Assembly (NCBI RefSeq): GCF_012395815.1
Contig: NZ_JAAZQQ010000001.1
Location: 806,001 to 870,000 of the forward strand
Reading direction: 5' to 3'
Origin: Roseicyclus persicicus
Lineage (GTDB): Bacteria; Pseudomonadota; Alphaproteobacteria; Rhodobacterales; Rhodobacteraceae
DNA length: 64,000 bases
The notes beneath the pieces are model-generated. The model was not told the origin of the DNA. It was given only the letters and a program-made list of their open reading frames with translations, and searched no databases. Position numbers and translations under genes: made by a program. Positions 39,556-50,801 of this stretch are shown piece after piece. Within the stretch, counting starts at the first letter, position 1, and every line of letters starts with the position of its first letter.

Positions 39556-40739
39556 CAGCTGTTCAAACCCTTGGCAAGGATGTTGCGCTGGATCTCGTTC
39601 GATCCGCCGTAGATCGAGATCTTGCGATTGTTGAAGTAGCTGGCGGCGTTGCGGGCATGGCCCTCGGGCGCGATCTGCAGGTTCGCCTCCAGGTCCTCGG
39701 AGGGGAAGGGCGCCGCCGCGGGCCCGAGCGCGCGGCGGGCGAGGTCGTTGATCGCCTGCCGGATCACGGTGCCCTTGATCTTCAGCATCGAAGGTTCGGT
39801 CGTCAGCCGCCCGCCCCGCGCGGCGCGGTCGAGCATCCGCAGGTTGGTGATGCGCATGGCCTCCAGCTCGGCCTCGACGGCGGCAAGGCGCGCGGCGAAC
39901 AGCGGGTTGCGGATCAGGGGCTTGCCGCCGCGGGTGACGCGGCAGGCCAGTGCCTTGACCTGCTCCAGCGCCTGAAGGGAAAAGCCGACGCCGGCGATGT
40001 TCGTCCGCTCGTGGCCGAGCAGGAACTTGGCGATGGTCCAGCCCTCGTTCTCCTGCCCGACGAGGTTGGTCACGGGCACGCGCACATCGGTGAAGAACAC
40101 CTCGTTCACCTCGTAGCCGCCCTCGATCAACCGGATCGGCCGCATCTCGATGCCGGGCGTGTCGAGGTCGACCAGCAGGAAGGAAATCCCCTCCTGCGGC
40201 TTGCCGTCGGTGCGGGTGCGGACAAGGCAGAAGATGCGGTTGGCGTGCTGGCCCAGCGTCGTCCAGGTCTTCTGCCCGTTCACCACGTAATGGTCGCCGT
40301 CCCGCACCGCGCGGGTCTTGAGGCTGGCGAGGTCCGAGCCCGCGCCGGGTTCGGAATAGCCCTGGCACCACCAGTCGCGCCCGTCGAGGATGCGCGGCAG
40401 GTACTCGGCCTGCTGCGCGGGCGTGCCGTAGGTCATCAGCACGGGGGCCAGCATCTTCAGGCCGAAGGGCACGATCCGCGGCGCGTTGGCGCGGCAGCAT
40501 TCCTCCTCGAAGATGTGGCTCTCGACCGGTCCCCAGCCCTGCCCGCCGAACGCCTTGGGCCAGGGCCCCGCCAGCCAGCCCTTGGCGTTCAGGATCGCGT
40601 GCCAGCGGTCCATCTCGGCCTTGCCCAACTCGCGCCGCGCCGCGACCTTGGCGGCGATGTCGGGCGGCAGGGCCTCGGCGAGGAAGGCCCGCACCTCGGC
40701 CTGAAAGGCCCGTTCCTTGGGCGAATAGGTCAGGTCCAT
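39555..40739 (-). CDS. acyl-CoA dehydrogenase
   Basis: 394 aa flavoprotein oxidising an acyl-CoA to the 2-enoyl-CoA. Visible blocks are GYSEPGAGSDLASLKTRA, NGQKTWTTLGQHAN (flavin), GHERTNIAGVG and the C-terminal IYGGSNEIQRNILAKGL. The catalytic glutamate of the YEG form found in MCAD is absent from this last block (YGG), so another residue must serve, as in other FadE subgroups. It lies one base after the FadJ-type gene and is coupled to the 350 aa dehydrogenase. A GGGAGG site precedes the start. Confidence 0.93.
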   Translation of the reverse strand: MDLTYSPKERAFQAEVRAFLAEALPPDIAAKVAARRELGKAEMDRWHAILNAKGWLAGPWPKAFGGQGWGPVESHIFEEECCRANAPRIVPFGLKMLAPVLMTYGTPAQQAEYLPRILDGRDWWCQGYSEPGAGSDLASLKTRAVRDGDHYVVNGQKTWTTLGQHANRIFCLVRTRTDGKPQEGISFLLVDLDTPGIEMRPIRLIEGGYEVNEVFFTDVRVPVTNLVGQENEGWTIAKFLLGHERTNIAGVGFSLQALEQVKALACRVTRGGKPLIRNPLFAARLAAVEAELEAMRITNLRMLDRAARGGRLTTEPSMLKIKGTVIRQAINDLARRALGPAAAPFPSEDLEANLQIAPEGHARNAASYFNNRKISIYGGSNEIQRNILAKGLNS

Positions 40740-40740
40740 C

Positions 40741-42813
40741 TCAGTCCTCCCGGTTCAGGTCGGCGAAGCGGCCGCCCGCGCGCGCCATCCGGCGCAGGAT
40801 GTCCGGCACCTGCCAGAAACGAGGGTTGTCAAGGGCATGGCGTTCGATCCTCGCACAGATCTCGGCCGCGCCGATGGCGTCGGCCTGGTGCAGCGGCCCG
40901 CCCTTCCAGCGGGGAAAGCCGTAGCCGAACAGGAACACGGCATCCACGTCGATGGGCCGGAGCGCGATGCCCTCCTCGACCACGCGGGCGGCCTCCATGA
41001 TCATCGCGGTCTCGTAGCGGGCCACGATGTCGGGGGCGTCGAGCGGTCGTGGCGTGATCCCCTCGGCCGCCTGTATCTCCCTCAGAAGGCGGGGGATTTC
41101 CGGGTTCGGCACGGGGCCGTCGCCGCTGTGGTCGTACCAGCCGCGCCCCGTCTTGCGCCCGAACCACCCCGCCTCGCAGAGCCGGTCGGCCAGCGCCCCG
41201 TGGTAGCGCGCGGCGGGGTCGCGGGTGGCGGCCTGCCGCTTGCGCGCGGCCCAGCCGATGTCGAGGCCCGCGAGGTCGCCCATTTCGAAGGGGCCCATGG
41301 CGAAGCCGTAGCCGCGCACGGCCGCGTCGATGGCCGCGATCGGCGTGCCGTCCAGCGCCATCAGGTCGGCGGCCTTGCGATAGGCCGACATGATCCGGTT
41401 GCCGATGAAGCCGTCGCAGACGCCCGCCCGCACCGCGATCTTGCCAAGACGCCGGGCCAGCGCGAAGCCCGTCGCCACGACCTCGGGCTGCGTTTCGGCG
41501 GCCACGACGACCTCCACCAGCCGCATGACATGGGCAGGGGAGAAGAAGTGCAGACCGAGGAAATTTTCCGGGGCGTCAAGGCCCTGCGCCATCTCGTTCA
41601 GGTCGAGATAAGAGGTGTTGGTGGCGATCAGCGCGCCGGGGCAGGCCAGTTCGATCTCGGACAGCACCGCCTGCTTCACGGACATGTCCTCGAACACGGC
41701 CTCGATCACGAGGTCGCAGCCGGACAGGGCCGCGGCCGCGGTCGCGGTGTCGAGCGACAGGGCGGCCCGGGCCTCGGGCCTGAGCTTGCCGCGGCTCACG
41801 GCGCCGTCGAGGTTGCGGGCGATGGCGGCGCTGCCCCGGGCCAGCGCCTCGGGGGATTTTTCCACCAGAACAACGGGATAGCCTGCCAGCAGGCAGGCCG
41901 TGGCGATGCCGCTGCCCATGGTGCCCGCGCCCACGACACCGATCTGCCCGACCGGGCGGGGCGTGGCGGTAGCCTCGCGGATCTTGGCGACCGCGCGCTC
42001 GGCGAAGAAGGCGTGGATCAGGCCCGCGCGCTGCGGGCTGTCCATGCAGAGCCGGAACAGGCGCCGCTCCTCCGCGAGACCTTCGGGCAGCGGCAGGGCA
42101 GCCGTGGCGACCGCCTCCACACAGCGGTGCGGGCTGAACAGGTGGGGCTGTGAGTGCTTCAGGGCTTCGGCTGTTTTCTCAATCGCTTCGGGGTCTGGGG
42201 TGATGTGGATATCCCCCGTGCGCCGGGTCGGGAGCCGTCCGGCCAGCACCTGCCCGGCCGCGGCCAGCGCCACCGCGCGCGGGTCGCCCTGCGTCACCTG
42301 ATCGACGAGGCCGAGCGCCAGCGCCTCCTCGGCCCCGATGCGGCGGCCTGTGGTGATGAGGTCGAGCGCGGCGGCCACGCCGATCAGCCGGGGCGCCCGC
42401 TGGGTGCCGCCCGCGCCGGGCAGGATGCCCAAGGTCACCTCGGGGAAACCCAGCGTGACGCCGGCGACGGCGACCCGGGCATGGGCCGCTATGGCGACCT
42501 CGAGCCCGCCGCCAAGCGCCGCGCCGTGCAGCACGGCGACGACGGGTTTTTCACAGGATTCCAGGCGGTTGCAGATCTCTGGCAGCCAGGGACCGGCCGA
42601 CGGCCTGCCGAATTCCCGGATGTCCGCGCCGGCGATGAAGCTGCGCCCCTCGCCGTAGAGCGCGATCACCTCGACCGCGGGGTCCGCGGCCAGCCGGTCG
42701 AGCGCCGCCACCAGCCCCGCCCGCAACGCCGCCCCGGCGGCGTTCACGGGCGGATTGTCGAGTGCGATCAGGCCGATCCGCCCCTCCACGCCGGTCCTGA
42801 CGAATTCTGCCAT
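40741..42813 (-). CDS. bifunctional enoyl-CoA hydratase / 3-hydroxyacyl-CoA dehydrogenase
   Basis: 690 aa FadB/FadJ-type protein for the middle steps of beta-oxidation. The N-terminal crotonase domain has both catalytic glutamates, Glu105 in GGGLEVA and Glu125 in FPEVTLG. The NAD-binding loop GVVGAGTMGSG (292-302) opens the dehydrogenase domain, and GLHFFSPAHVMRLVE carries the catalytic histidine. It is the first gene of a three-gene operon with two acyl-CoA dehydrogenases and is divergent from a thiolase gene, so all four steps of a chain-shortening cycle are encoded together. Confidence 0.94.
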   Translation of the reverse strand: MAEFVRTGVEGRIGLIALDNPPVNAAGAALRAGLVAALDRLAADPAVEVIALYGEGRSFIAGADIREFGRPSAGPWLPEICNRLESCEKPVVAVLHGAALGGGLEVAIAAHARVAVAGVTLGFPEVTLGILPGAGGTQRAPRLIGVAAALDLITTGRRIGAEEALALGLVDQVTQGDPRAVALAAAGQVLAGRLPTRRTGDIHITPDPEAIEKTAEALKHSQPHLFSPHRCVEAVATAALPLPEGLAEERRLFRLCMDSPQRAGLIHAFFAERAVAKIREATATPRPVGQIGVVGAGTMGSGIATACLLAGYPVVLVEKSPEALARGSAAIARNLDGAVSRGKLRPEARAALSLDTATAAAALSGCDLVIEAVFEDMSVKQAVLSEIELACPGALIATNTSYLDLNEMAQGLDAPENFLGLHFFSPAHVMRLVEVVVAAETQPEVVATGFALARRLGKIAVRAGVCDGFIGNRIMSAYRKAADLMALDGTPIAAIDAAVRGYGFAMGPFEMGDLAGLDIGWAARKRQAATRDPAARYHGALADRLCEAGWFGRKTGRGWYDHSGDGPVPNPEIPRLLREIQAAEGITPRPLDAPDIVARYETAMIMEAARVVEEGIALRPIDVDAVFLFGYGFPRWKGGPLHQADAIGAAEICARIERHALDNPRFWQVPDILRRMARAGGRFADLNRED

Positions 42814-42947
42814 CGCGTCCTCCCTCGCGCCGTCCCGGCCAAGACTAACACGGGCGCCCGCCGGGGCCAGCCGGACGCTGCGTCCCCGCGCATGGACAGG
42901 CGCGGGCCGACCGCCTATCCCTTGGGCGACACGGGGGGGAGGGAGCC

Positions 42948-44150
<1,203 letters not shown>

Positions 44151-44154
44151 GGCG

Positions 44155-45369
<1,215 letters not shown>

Positions 45370-45407
45370 GGGATCATCTCCTCTGGCTTTGCCCCCAATC
45401 ATAGCAT

Positions 45408-45424
45408 TTGCACCGGTTGTGCAA
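45408..45424. promoter_or_regulatory. inverted repeat TTGCAC-N5-GTGCAA
   Basis: TTGCACCGGTTGTGCAA is a perfect 6+5+6 dyad in the 107-base divergent gap between gcdH and the ACAD11-like gene. It is a candidate operator for joint control of both; no regulator gene adjoins it. Confidence 0.5.
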
Positions 45425-45476
45425 CCCCGCGCGCATCACTAGCGTCGCGGTGGGAGATCGCAGGGAGGGCAGGGCG

Positions 45477-46712
45477 ATGGATCTGGGGCTGTCGGACAAG
45501 GTGCGGCCGCTGGTCGAGGAGGTGCGGCGGATGGTGCGCGAGGACATCGCGCCGCTGGACGCCGAGTTCCACGCCGAGGTCGGGCGTCACCCCTCGGGCG
45601 ACCGCTTCGCGATGACGGACCGGCAGGTGCAGATCCTCAAGGATCTGAAGGCCAGGGCGCAGGCGCAGGGGCTGTGGAACTTCTGGCTGACGGACAGCGA
45701 CAAGGGGTTCGGGCTGTCGACGGTCGAATACGCCTATCTCGCCGAGGAGATGGGGGCGGTGACCATCGCGCCCGAGGTGTTCAACTGCAACGCGCCCGAC
45801 ACCGGCAACATGGAGGTGCTGGAGCGCTACGGCACGCCGGCGCAAAAGGCGCGCTGGCTGCCCGGGCTGATGGCCGGCGAGACGCGTTCGGCCTACCTGA
45901 TGACGGAGCCGGGCGTCGCGTCCTCGGATGCCACGCAGATTTCGCTCAAATGCGAGCGGCAGGGTGAGCACTACGTCCTAAACGGCGAGAAATACTGGGC
46001 AACCGGCGCCGGCGACCCGCGCTGCGTCCTGTATATCGTGATGGCCTGCACTGATCCGGCCGGGGCCAAGCACGCGCGCCACACCATGCTGCTGGTGCCC
46101 GCCGATACGCCCGGCATCGAGAAGCTGCGGCCGATGCAGGTCTTCGGCCATGACGACGCGCCGCACGGGCACATGCACATCCGGTTCACCGACGTGCGGG
46201 TGCCTGTCGACGCGGTGGTGCTGGGCGAGGGGCGCGGCTTCGAGGTGGCGCAGGGGCGGCTGGGCCCCGGGCGCATCCACCATTGCATGCGGGCGATCGG
46301 ACGGGCCGAGTATGCCCTTGAATTGATGTGCAAACGGGCCCTGAGCCGCGAAGCCTTCGGCAAGCCGCTGGCCGAGTTGGGCGCGAATTACGACATCATC
46401 GCCAACGCCCGGATTGAGATCGAGATGACGCGGCTCTTGTGCCTCAAGGCGGCCTGGATGATGGACCACGCGGGCGTTCGGGCGGCGCAGCCGTGGATCT
46501 CCAAGATCAAGGTGCAGGCGCCCCTGATGGCGCTCAAGGTGGTGGACGAGGCGATGCAGATGCATGGCGCGACGGGCCTCAGCCAGGACACGCCGCTGGC
46601 GGCGCTTTACGCCGATTTGCGGACGCTGCGGCTGGCCGATGGGCCGGACGCCGTGCACCGGCGGCAGGTGGCGCGGGCGGAGCTGCGCAAGTATTCCAAC
46701 GCGGCGCGATGA
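45477..46712 (+). CDS. acyl-CoA dehydrogenase, ACAD11-like
   Basis: 411 aa dehydrogenase. YLMTEPGVASSDATQISL, NGEKYWATGAGDPRC, GPGRIHHCMRAIGRAEYALELMC and the C-terminal LRLADGPDAVHRRQVARAEL are the form seen in ACAD10/ACAD11 and in the levulinate-pathway dehydrogenase, not in classical FadE. The next gene, overlapping as ATGA, encodes an APH-type kinase. In animals the two domains are fused in ACAD10/11, which handle 4-hydroxyacyl-CoA through a phosphorylated intermediate. By analogy this pair would degrade gamma-hydroxylated acids, which is inference. Confidence 0.88.
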   Translation: MDLGLSDKVRPLVEEVRRMVREDIAPLDAEFHAEVGRHPSGDRFAMTDRQVQILKDLKARAQAQGLWNFWLTDSDKGFGLSTVEYAYLAEEMGAVTIAPEVFNCNAPDTGNMEVLERYGTPAQKARWLPGLMAGETRSAYLMTEPGVASSDATQISLKCERQGEHYVLNGEKYWATGAGDPRCVLYIVMACTDPAGAKHARHTMLLVPADTPGIEKLRPMQVFGHDDAPHGHMHIRFTDVRVPVDAVVLGEGRGFEVAQGRLGPGRIHHCMRAIGRAEYALELMCKRALSREAFGKPLAELGANYDIIANARIEIEMTRLLCLKAAWMMDHAGVRAAQPWISKIKVQAPLMALKVVDEAMQMHGATGLSQDTPLAALYADLRTLRLADGPDAVHRRQVARAELRKYSNAAR

Positions 46713-47719
46713 GCCTCGATCTTCAGGCCGTGGCCGGTTGGATGGCGGGGCAGGGGATCGACCTGCAAGCCCCTCTGACGGCCGAAAAATTCGCGGGCGG
46801 GCAGTCGAACCCCACCTATCTTCTGACCGACGGGGCGCAGGAATGGGTGCTCCGCCGCAAGCCGCCCGGCAAGCTCCTGAAATCGGCCCATGCGGTCGAG
46901 CGGGAGTTCCGGGTGCAGCGGGCGCTGGCGGGGTCCGAGGTGCCGGTGGCGCGAATGGTGGCGCTCTGCGAGGACGACGCGGTCATCGGCTCGGCCTTCT
47001 ACCTGATGGCGCGGGTGCGGGGGCGGAGCTTCGACGACCCCCGGCTGCCGGAGGTGCCGCAGGCGGAAAGATCGGCCTGCATCAACGAGATGGGGCGCGT
47101 TCTTGCAGCCATCCATAAAATTGACCTGACCGCCACGGGCCTCGCCGACTACGGCCCGCGCGGCAACTACTACCGGCGCCAGATCGACCGCTGGTCGCAG
47201 CAATACCGCGCGACCGAGACCGGGGCGATCCCGGCGATGGACCGGCTGATGGCCGCGCTCGACGCGGCCTGCCCCGAGGATGACGGGCGCGCGACGCTGG
47301 TGCATGGCGACTACCGGATCGACAACCTGCTGTATGCGCCCGACGCCCCCCGGATCGTCGCGGTGCTGGATTGGGAGCTCAGCACCATCGGCCACCCCTT
47401 CGCCGATCTCGCGGCGGTCGTCATGCAGTGGCAGATGCCGCCGGGCGCGCAGGGACGGGGCCTGAAGGGGGTGGACCGCGCGGCGGCGGGGCTGCCCACG
47501 GATGCCGAGTTCGTGGCCGGCTACTGCGCGCGCATGGGTCTGGACCGCATAGAGAATTTCGGCTTCTACGTCGCGTTCTGCTTCTTCCGCATGGCGGCGA
47601 TCCTGCAGGGCGTGAAGAAGCGCGCGCTCGACGGCAACGCGTCGGACCCAGAGCGCGGGCTGCAGCTCGGCGCGTTGGTGCCGCTCTACGCCGAGGCCGG
47701 GCTGGAGGCGCTGGGGTGA
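46709..47719 (+). CDS. APH-family kinase, ACAD10/11 N-domain-like
   Basis: 336 aa aminoglycoside-phosphotransferase-fold kinase. The catalytic loop is LVHGDYRIDNLLY (Asp201) and the metal motif is VLDWELSTIGHP (Asp221). The early GGQSNPTYLL and WVLRRKPPGKLLKSAHAVEREFRV segments are typical of the kinase domain of ACAD10/11 and of LvaA-type 4-hydroxyacyl-CoA kinases, not of antibiotic resistance enzymes. It is coupled by ATGA to the ACAD11-like gene, which is the expected partner. Confidence 0.88.
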   Translation: MSLDLQAVAGWMAGQGIDLQAPLTAEKFAGGQSNPTYLLTDGAQEWVLRRKPPGKLLKSAHAVEREFRVQRALAGSEVPVARMVALCEDDAVIGSAFYLMARVRGRSFDDPRLPEVPQAERSACINEMGRVLAAIHKIDLTATGLADYGPRGNYYRRQIDRWSQQYRATETGAIPAMDRLMAALDAACPEDDGRATLVHGDYRIDNLLYAPDAPRIVAVLDWELSTIGHPFADLAAVVMQWQMPPGAQGRGLKGVDRAAAGLPTDAEFVAGYCARMGLDRIENFGFYVAFCFFRMAAILQGVKKRALDGNASDPERGLQLGALVPLYAEAGLEALG

Positions 47720-47827
47720 CGCCCTGCCCGGATTTCGGGCGCCGCGATGCACGGGGTGCGGGCCGGCGACGTTCCCGGTGGACAGCGCGCGCCGGTCGCG
47801 CCTAGCTGGGGCAAAACGGAGACGCCC

Positions 47828-48619
47828 ATGACCCTGCCCCGCCCGCACTGGCGCGAGATGACGACGCGCGAGTTCGCCGACAGCGACACCTCGGAGTGGA
47901 TCGCCGTCCTGCCCATCGCGGCGATCGAGCAGCATGGCCCGCACCTGCCCGTGGGGGTGGATTCGCTTCTGGCCGAGGCGATGGTCGCGCGGGTGGTGGC
48001 GGCGCTGCCGGCCGACCTGCCGGCGACCTTCCTGCCGGTGCAGCAGGTGTGCAAGTCGAACGAACATATTGAATTCCCCGGTACTTTGACCCTGACCTGG
48101 GAGACGGCGATCAAGGTCTGGCTGGAGATCGGGCAGAGCGTCGCGCGCGCCGGGCTGCGCAAGATGGTCATCGTCACCAGCCACGGCGGCAATGTCGCGC
48201 CGATGGAGATCGTCGCGCGCGAGCTGCGCCAGACCCTGCGCATGGCGGTCGCCACCACCGCGTGGACGCGGCTGGGCGGGGCGCGGGTCTACAACTATCC
48301 CGAAGGGCCGATGGTGGACATCCACGGCGGGCTGTCGGAGACGTCGATGATGCTGGCAGCCCGGCCCGACCTGGTGCGGTCGGAGCTGGCCGAGGATTTC
48401 CAGAGCCGCCAGACGGCGCTGCGGCAGGGGTCGGCCAAGCTGGGCTACCACATGGCCGAGGCCAACCTCGGCTGGCTTGCGAATGACCTGAACCCCAAGG
48501 GCACGGTGGGCGACGCGTCCTCAGCCAGCGCGGAGCTGGGCGAGGCGGACCTTGCGGCGCAGACCGAGGGGGTCATCGCGCTGCTGCGGGACATGCAGCG
48601 CTACAGGGTGGAGTCCTGA
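47828..48619 (+). CDS. creatininase family amidohydrolase
   Basis: 263 aa metal-dependent amidohydrolase. The metal site is in AAIEQHGPHLPVGVDSLLAE (Glu34, His36, Asp45) and VTSHGGNVAPMEIVA. Members include creatininase, mycofactocin MftE and formamide hydrolases of flavin or pterin pathways, so the substrate is open. The start has GGAG upstream. It ends in an AT-rich stretch shared with the convergent photolyase-like gene. Confidence 0.87.
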   Translation: MTLPRPHWREMTTREFADSDTSEWIAVLPIAAIEQHGPHLPVGVDSLLAEAMVARVVAALPADLPATFLPVQQVCKSNEHIEFPGTLTLTWETAIKVWLEIGQSVARAGLRKMVIVTSHGGNVAPMEIVARELRQTLRMAVATTAWTRLGGARVYNYPEGPMVDIHGGLSETSMMLAARPDLVRSELAEDFQSRQTALRQGSAKLGYHMAEANLGWLANDLNPKGTVGDASSASAELGEADLAAQTEGVIALLRDMQRYRVES

Positions 48620-48678
48620 TTTTCATTTTCGCGCCAAGAAGGTTCGATTTTGAAAATCTATTCAGAAATATCTTTCAA
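48618..48678. repeat. AT-rich nested inverted repeats between convergent genes
   Basis: GATTTTCA (48618-48625) pairs with TGAAAATC (48651-48658); GATTTTGAAAATC (48646-48658) is itself a dyad; TTGAAA (48650-48655) pairs with TTTCAA (48673-48678). The stretch is far richer in A and T than its surroundings and probably ends both transcripts. Confidence 0.55.
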
Positions 48679-48688
48679 ATAGCCAACG

Positions 48689-49894
48689 TCACCGCTCGGC
48701 CTGAAGCCCCGCCACGATCTCCGGTATCCGCTCCTTGAAGCGAAAGAACCCGTGGGTGGCGTGGGGCCAGGCGGTGCGGTCGTAGTCGCGCAGCACGCGC
48801 ACGAGCCGGATGCCCTCGCGGGACAGCCGCCGGTCGAGCCGGGCAAGCGCCGTGGCCGCCGGGCCGACCGGGGCGTAGGGCGTGACGATCTGGTCGATGC
48901 CCTCCGCCACGGCCCAGTCGACGACGGCCGCGGGGTCGTCGGCCACCGGCCCACGCGGGCCCAGCCGGTCGGCCCAGCGGTCCGCCGCGTCGCGCGCCGC
49001 CGCGGCCGTGAAGCCCAGAACGCCCTCGGCCACGGGCCGCGGCGACCGGCCGGCGGCGGACAGGAGCACGGCATGGCCCACCGGCGCCGGCCCCGGCAGC
49101 GGCAGGAGGAACCCGGGCGCAAGGTCTTCCTCGGTCAACAGGATGCCGGTCCGCATCCCCGGCGCGGGGGTATCGCCCCCGGGCACCGGGCCCCGGGGCG
49201 GGTGCGGCGGGCCGGACAGCGGCGCGGCGTCGGTGAATAGGCCCTTGGGCGAGAACCGCCCGTCGGTGTAGCGCGCGATGTTGTCGGCGCGCGCGAGGTA
49301 GTGCTTGCCCGGCGTCTGCAGCCCCGCGACCCAGCGCCACGACAGGGTGTTCGACGCGGGGTCGCCGTCGAGCAGGTGGCGCAGGAAGAAATCGGCCCCC
49401 GCCTCCCACGGCAGGCGCAGGGTGAAGATCCAGATCGAGGCCAGCCACATGCGGGCGTGGTTGTGCAGGTAGCCGGTCTCGACCAGCTCCGCGATCCAGG
49501 CGTCGAACCCGTCGATCCCGGTCGCGCCGGCCTCGGCGGCGGCGAGGCGGTCGGCCATCCGCCCGTCCGACAGCGCCCGGTCGAGCCCGTCGCGGTAGTC
49601 CGACCAGACCGCGGGCCGCAGCTCCAGCCAGCCCTTCCAGTAGGTGCGCCAGACCACCTCCTGCACGAATTTCTCGGCGGCCTGCAGGGAATGGCGGCCG
49701 AGGACGGCCTCAAGCACCTCGGCCTCGGTCAGCAGCCGGTGGCGCAGGAACGGCGACAGGCCCGAGACATGCGGGTGCCCCGGCAGGTCGTGGTTGCGGC
49801 GCGCGGCATAGTCGCGCCCGGCATGGGGCAGGAAGCGGGCGAGGCGGCTCAGCGCCTCGGTGCGGGTGGCGGGGGGCAGGGGCGATCCGGTCAT
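48689..49894 (-). CDS. photolyase/cryptochrome FAD-domain protein with C-terminal alpha/beta domain
   Basis: 401 aa relative of DNA photolyases. The all-helical FAD-binding domain lies first: [20 protein letters not shown] (42-61), [19 protein letters not shown] (76-94), [29 protein letters not shown] (127-155) and [18 protein letters not shown] (176-193), ending near 220. Residues 250-401 then form what reads as an alpha/beta domain ([44 protein letters not shown]) that recalls the antenna domain normally found at the N-terminus. The start is uncertain because no strong ribosome site is seen; a longer frame exists upstream. Light-driven repair or sensing is possible. Confidence 0.78.
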   Translation of the reverse strand: MTGSPLPPATRTEALSRLARFLPHAGRDYAARRNHDLPGHPHVSGLSPFLRHRLLTEAEVLEAVLGRHSLQAAEKFVQEVVWRTYWKGWLELRPAVWSDYRDGLDRALSDGRMADRLAAAEAGATGIDGFDAWIAELVETGYLHNHARMWLASIWIFTLRLPWEAGADFFLRHLLDGDPASNTLSWRWVAGLQTPGKHYLARADNIARYTDGRFSPKGLFTDAAPLSGPPHPPRGPVPGGDTPAPGMRTGILLTEEDLAPGFLLPLPGPAPVGHAVLLSAAGRSPRPVAEGVLGFTAAAARDAADRWADRLGPRGPVADDPAAVVDWAVAEGIDQIVTPYAPVGPAATALARLDRRLSREGIRLVRVLRDYDRTAWPHATHGFFRFKERIPEIVAGLQAER

Positions 49895-50018
49895 GGCGCG
49901 GGAGCTAGGGGGCCGCGGCGCGCTGTCCACGGAAATGGCCGCCTGCCCTTGCGGCCCCCCGGACCCACCACTAAGACTCGGGGACAACGACGCCATATCG
50001 CATGCGAGGCAGGCCGCC

Positions 50019-50648
50019 ATGAAAGACCCCGTCGATCTCTACATGAACACGCTCGTGCCGATGGTGGTCGAACAGACCAGCCGCGGCGAACGGGCCTACG
50101 ACATCTTTTCGCGGCTCCTGAAGGAGCGGATCATCTTCGTGAACGGCCCCGTCCACGACGGCATGTCGAGCCTGATCGTGGCGCAGCTGCTGCACCTCGA
50201 GGCCGAAAACCCGTCCAAGGAAATCTCGATGTACATCAACTCGCCCGGCGGGTCGGTGATCGCGGGGATGAGCATCTACGACACGATGCAGTACATCAAA
50301 CCCAAGGTCTCGACGCTGGTCTGCGGGCTGGCGGCCTCGATGGGCTCGGTGATCGCGCTGGGCGGCGAAAAGGGGATGCGCTTCTCGCTGCCGAACTCGG
50401 AGTTTCTGGTGCACCAGCCCTCGGGCGGCAGCCAGGGCACCGCGGCCGACATCCTGATCCAGTCGCGCCACATCGAGCAGACGCGGGAGCGCTTCTACCA
50501 GCTCTACATGCGCCACACGGGGCAGGATTACGAGACCGTCCAGCAGGCGCTCGACCGCGACAAGTGGATGACGCCCGAGGAGGCGCTGGAGTGGGGTCAC
50601 ATCGACGAGATCGTGACCAGCCGCGCCGCCGCCGCCAGTGGCGCCTGA
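50019..50648 (+). CDS. clpP: ATP-dependent Clp protease proteolytic subunit
   Basis: 209 aa serine peptidase forming the tetradecameric barrel used by ClpX and ClpA. The triad is Ser107 in GLAASMGSV, His132 in FLVHQPSGG and Asp181 in [26 protein letters not shown] is the oxyanion region. The start gives the usual short propeptide. clpX follows 153 bases later, the standard order. Confidence 0.98.
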   Translation: MKDPVDLYMNTLVPMVVEQTSRGERAYDIFSRLLKERIIFVNGPVHDGMSSLIVAQLLHLEAENPSKEISMYINSPGGSVIAGMSIYDTMQYIKPKVSTLVCGLAASMGSVIALGGEKGMRFSLPNSEFLVHQPSGGSQGTAADILIQSRHIEQTRERFYQLYMRHTGQDYETVQQALDRDKWMTPEEALEWGHIDEIVTSRAAAASGA

Positions 50649-50666
50649 GGCCGCCTTCACGGTCCC

Positions 50667-50688
50667 GTGCCCGCGGGGTGCCCGCGGG
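50667..50688. repeat. tandem 11-base direct repeat after clpP
   Basis: GTGCCCGCGGG occurs twice without a gap, just after the clpP stop. Each unit contains the palindrome CCCGCGGG, so alternative hairpins can form. It may weaken read-through from clpP to clpX. Confidence 0.5.
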
Positions 50689-50692
50689 GAAT

Positions 50693-50722
50693 TTGACGTT
50701 GTGGTGACCGGTGGCCTGTTCT
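50693..50722 (+). promoter_or_regulatory. possible clpX promoter
   Basis: TTGACG at 50693-50698 is followed after 18 bases by TGTTCT (50717-50722), 80 bases before clpX. The -35 fits the consensus well and the -10 only weakly. It would allow clpX transcription separate from clpP. Confidence 0.3.
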
Positions 50723-50801
50723 AGGCTTTCGGAAATCCGCGGTCCGGGATGCGCCCGGGCCGGGGCCGGCATGGCCCGCAAGACCCGGTAAGGTGGACGA
50801 C

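Noticed and set aside
46709-47719. Aminoglycoside resistance enzyme
   Set aside because: The kinase motifs fit the wider APH fold, but the sequence and coupling to an ACAD11-like gene point to a metabolic acyl-CoA kinase.
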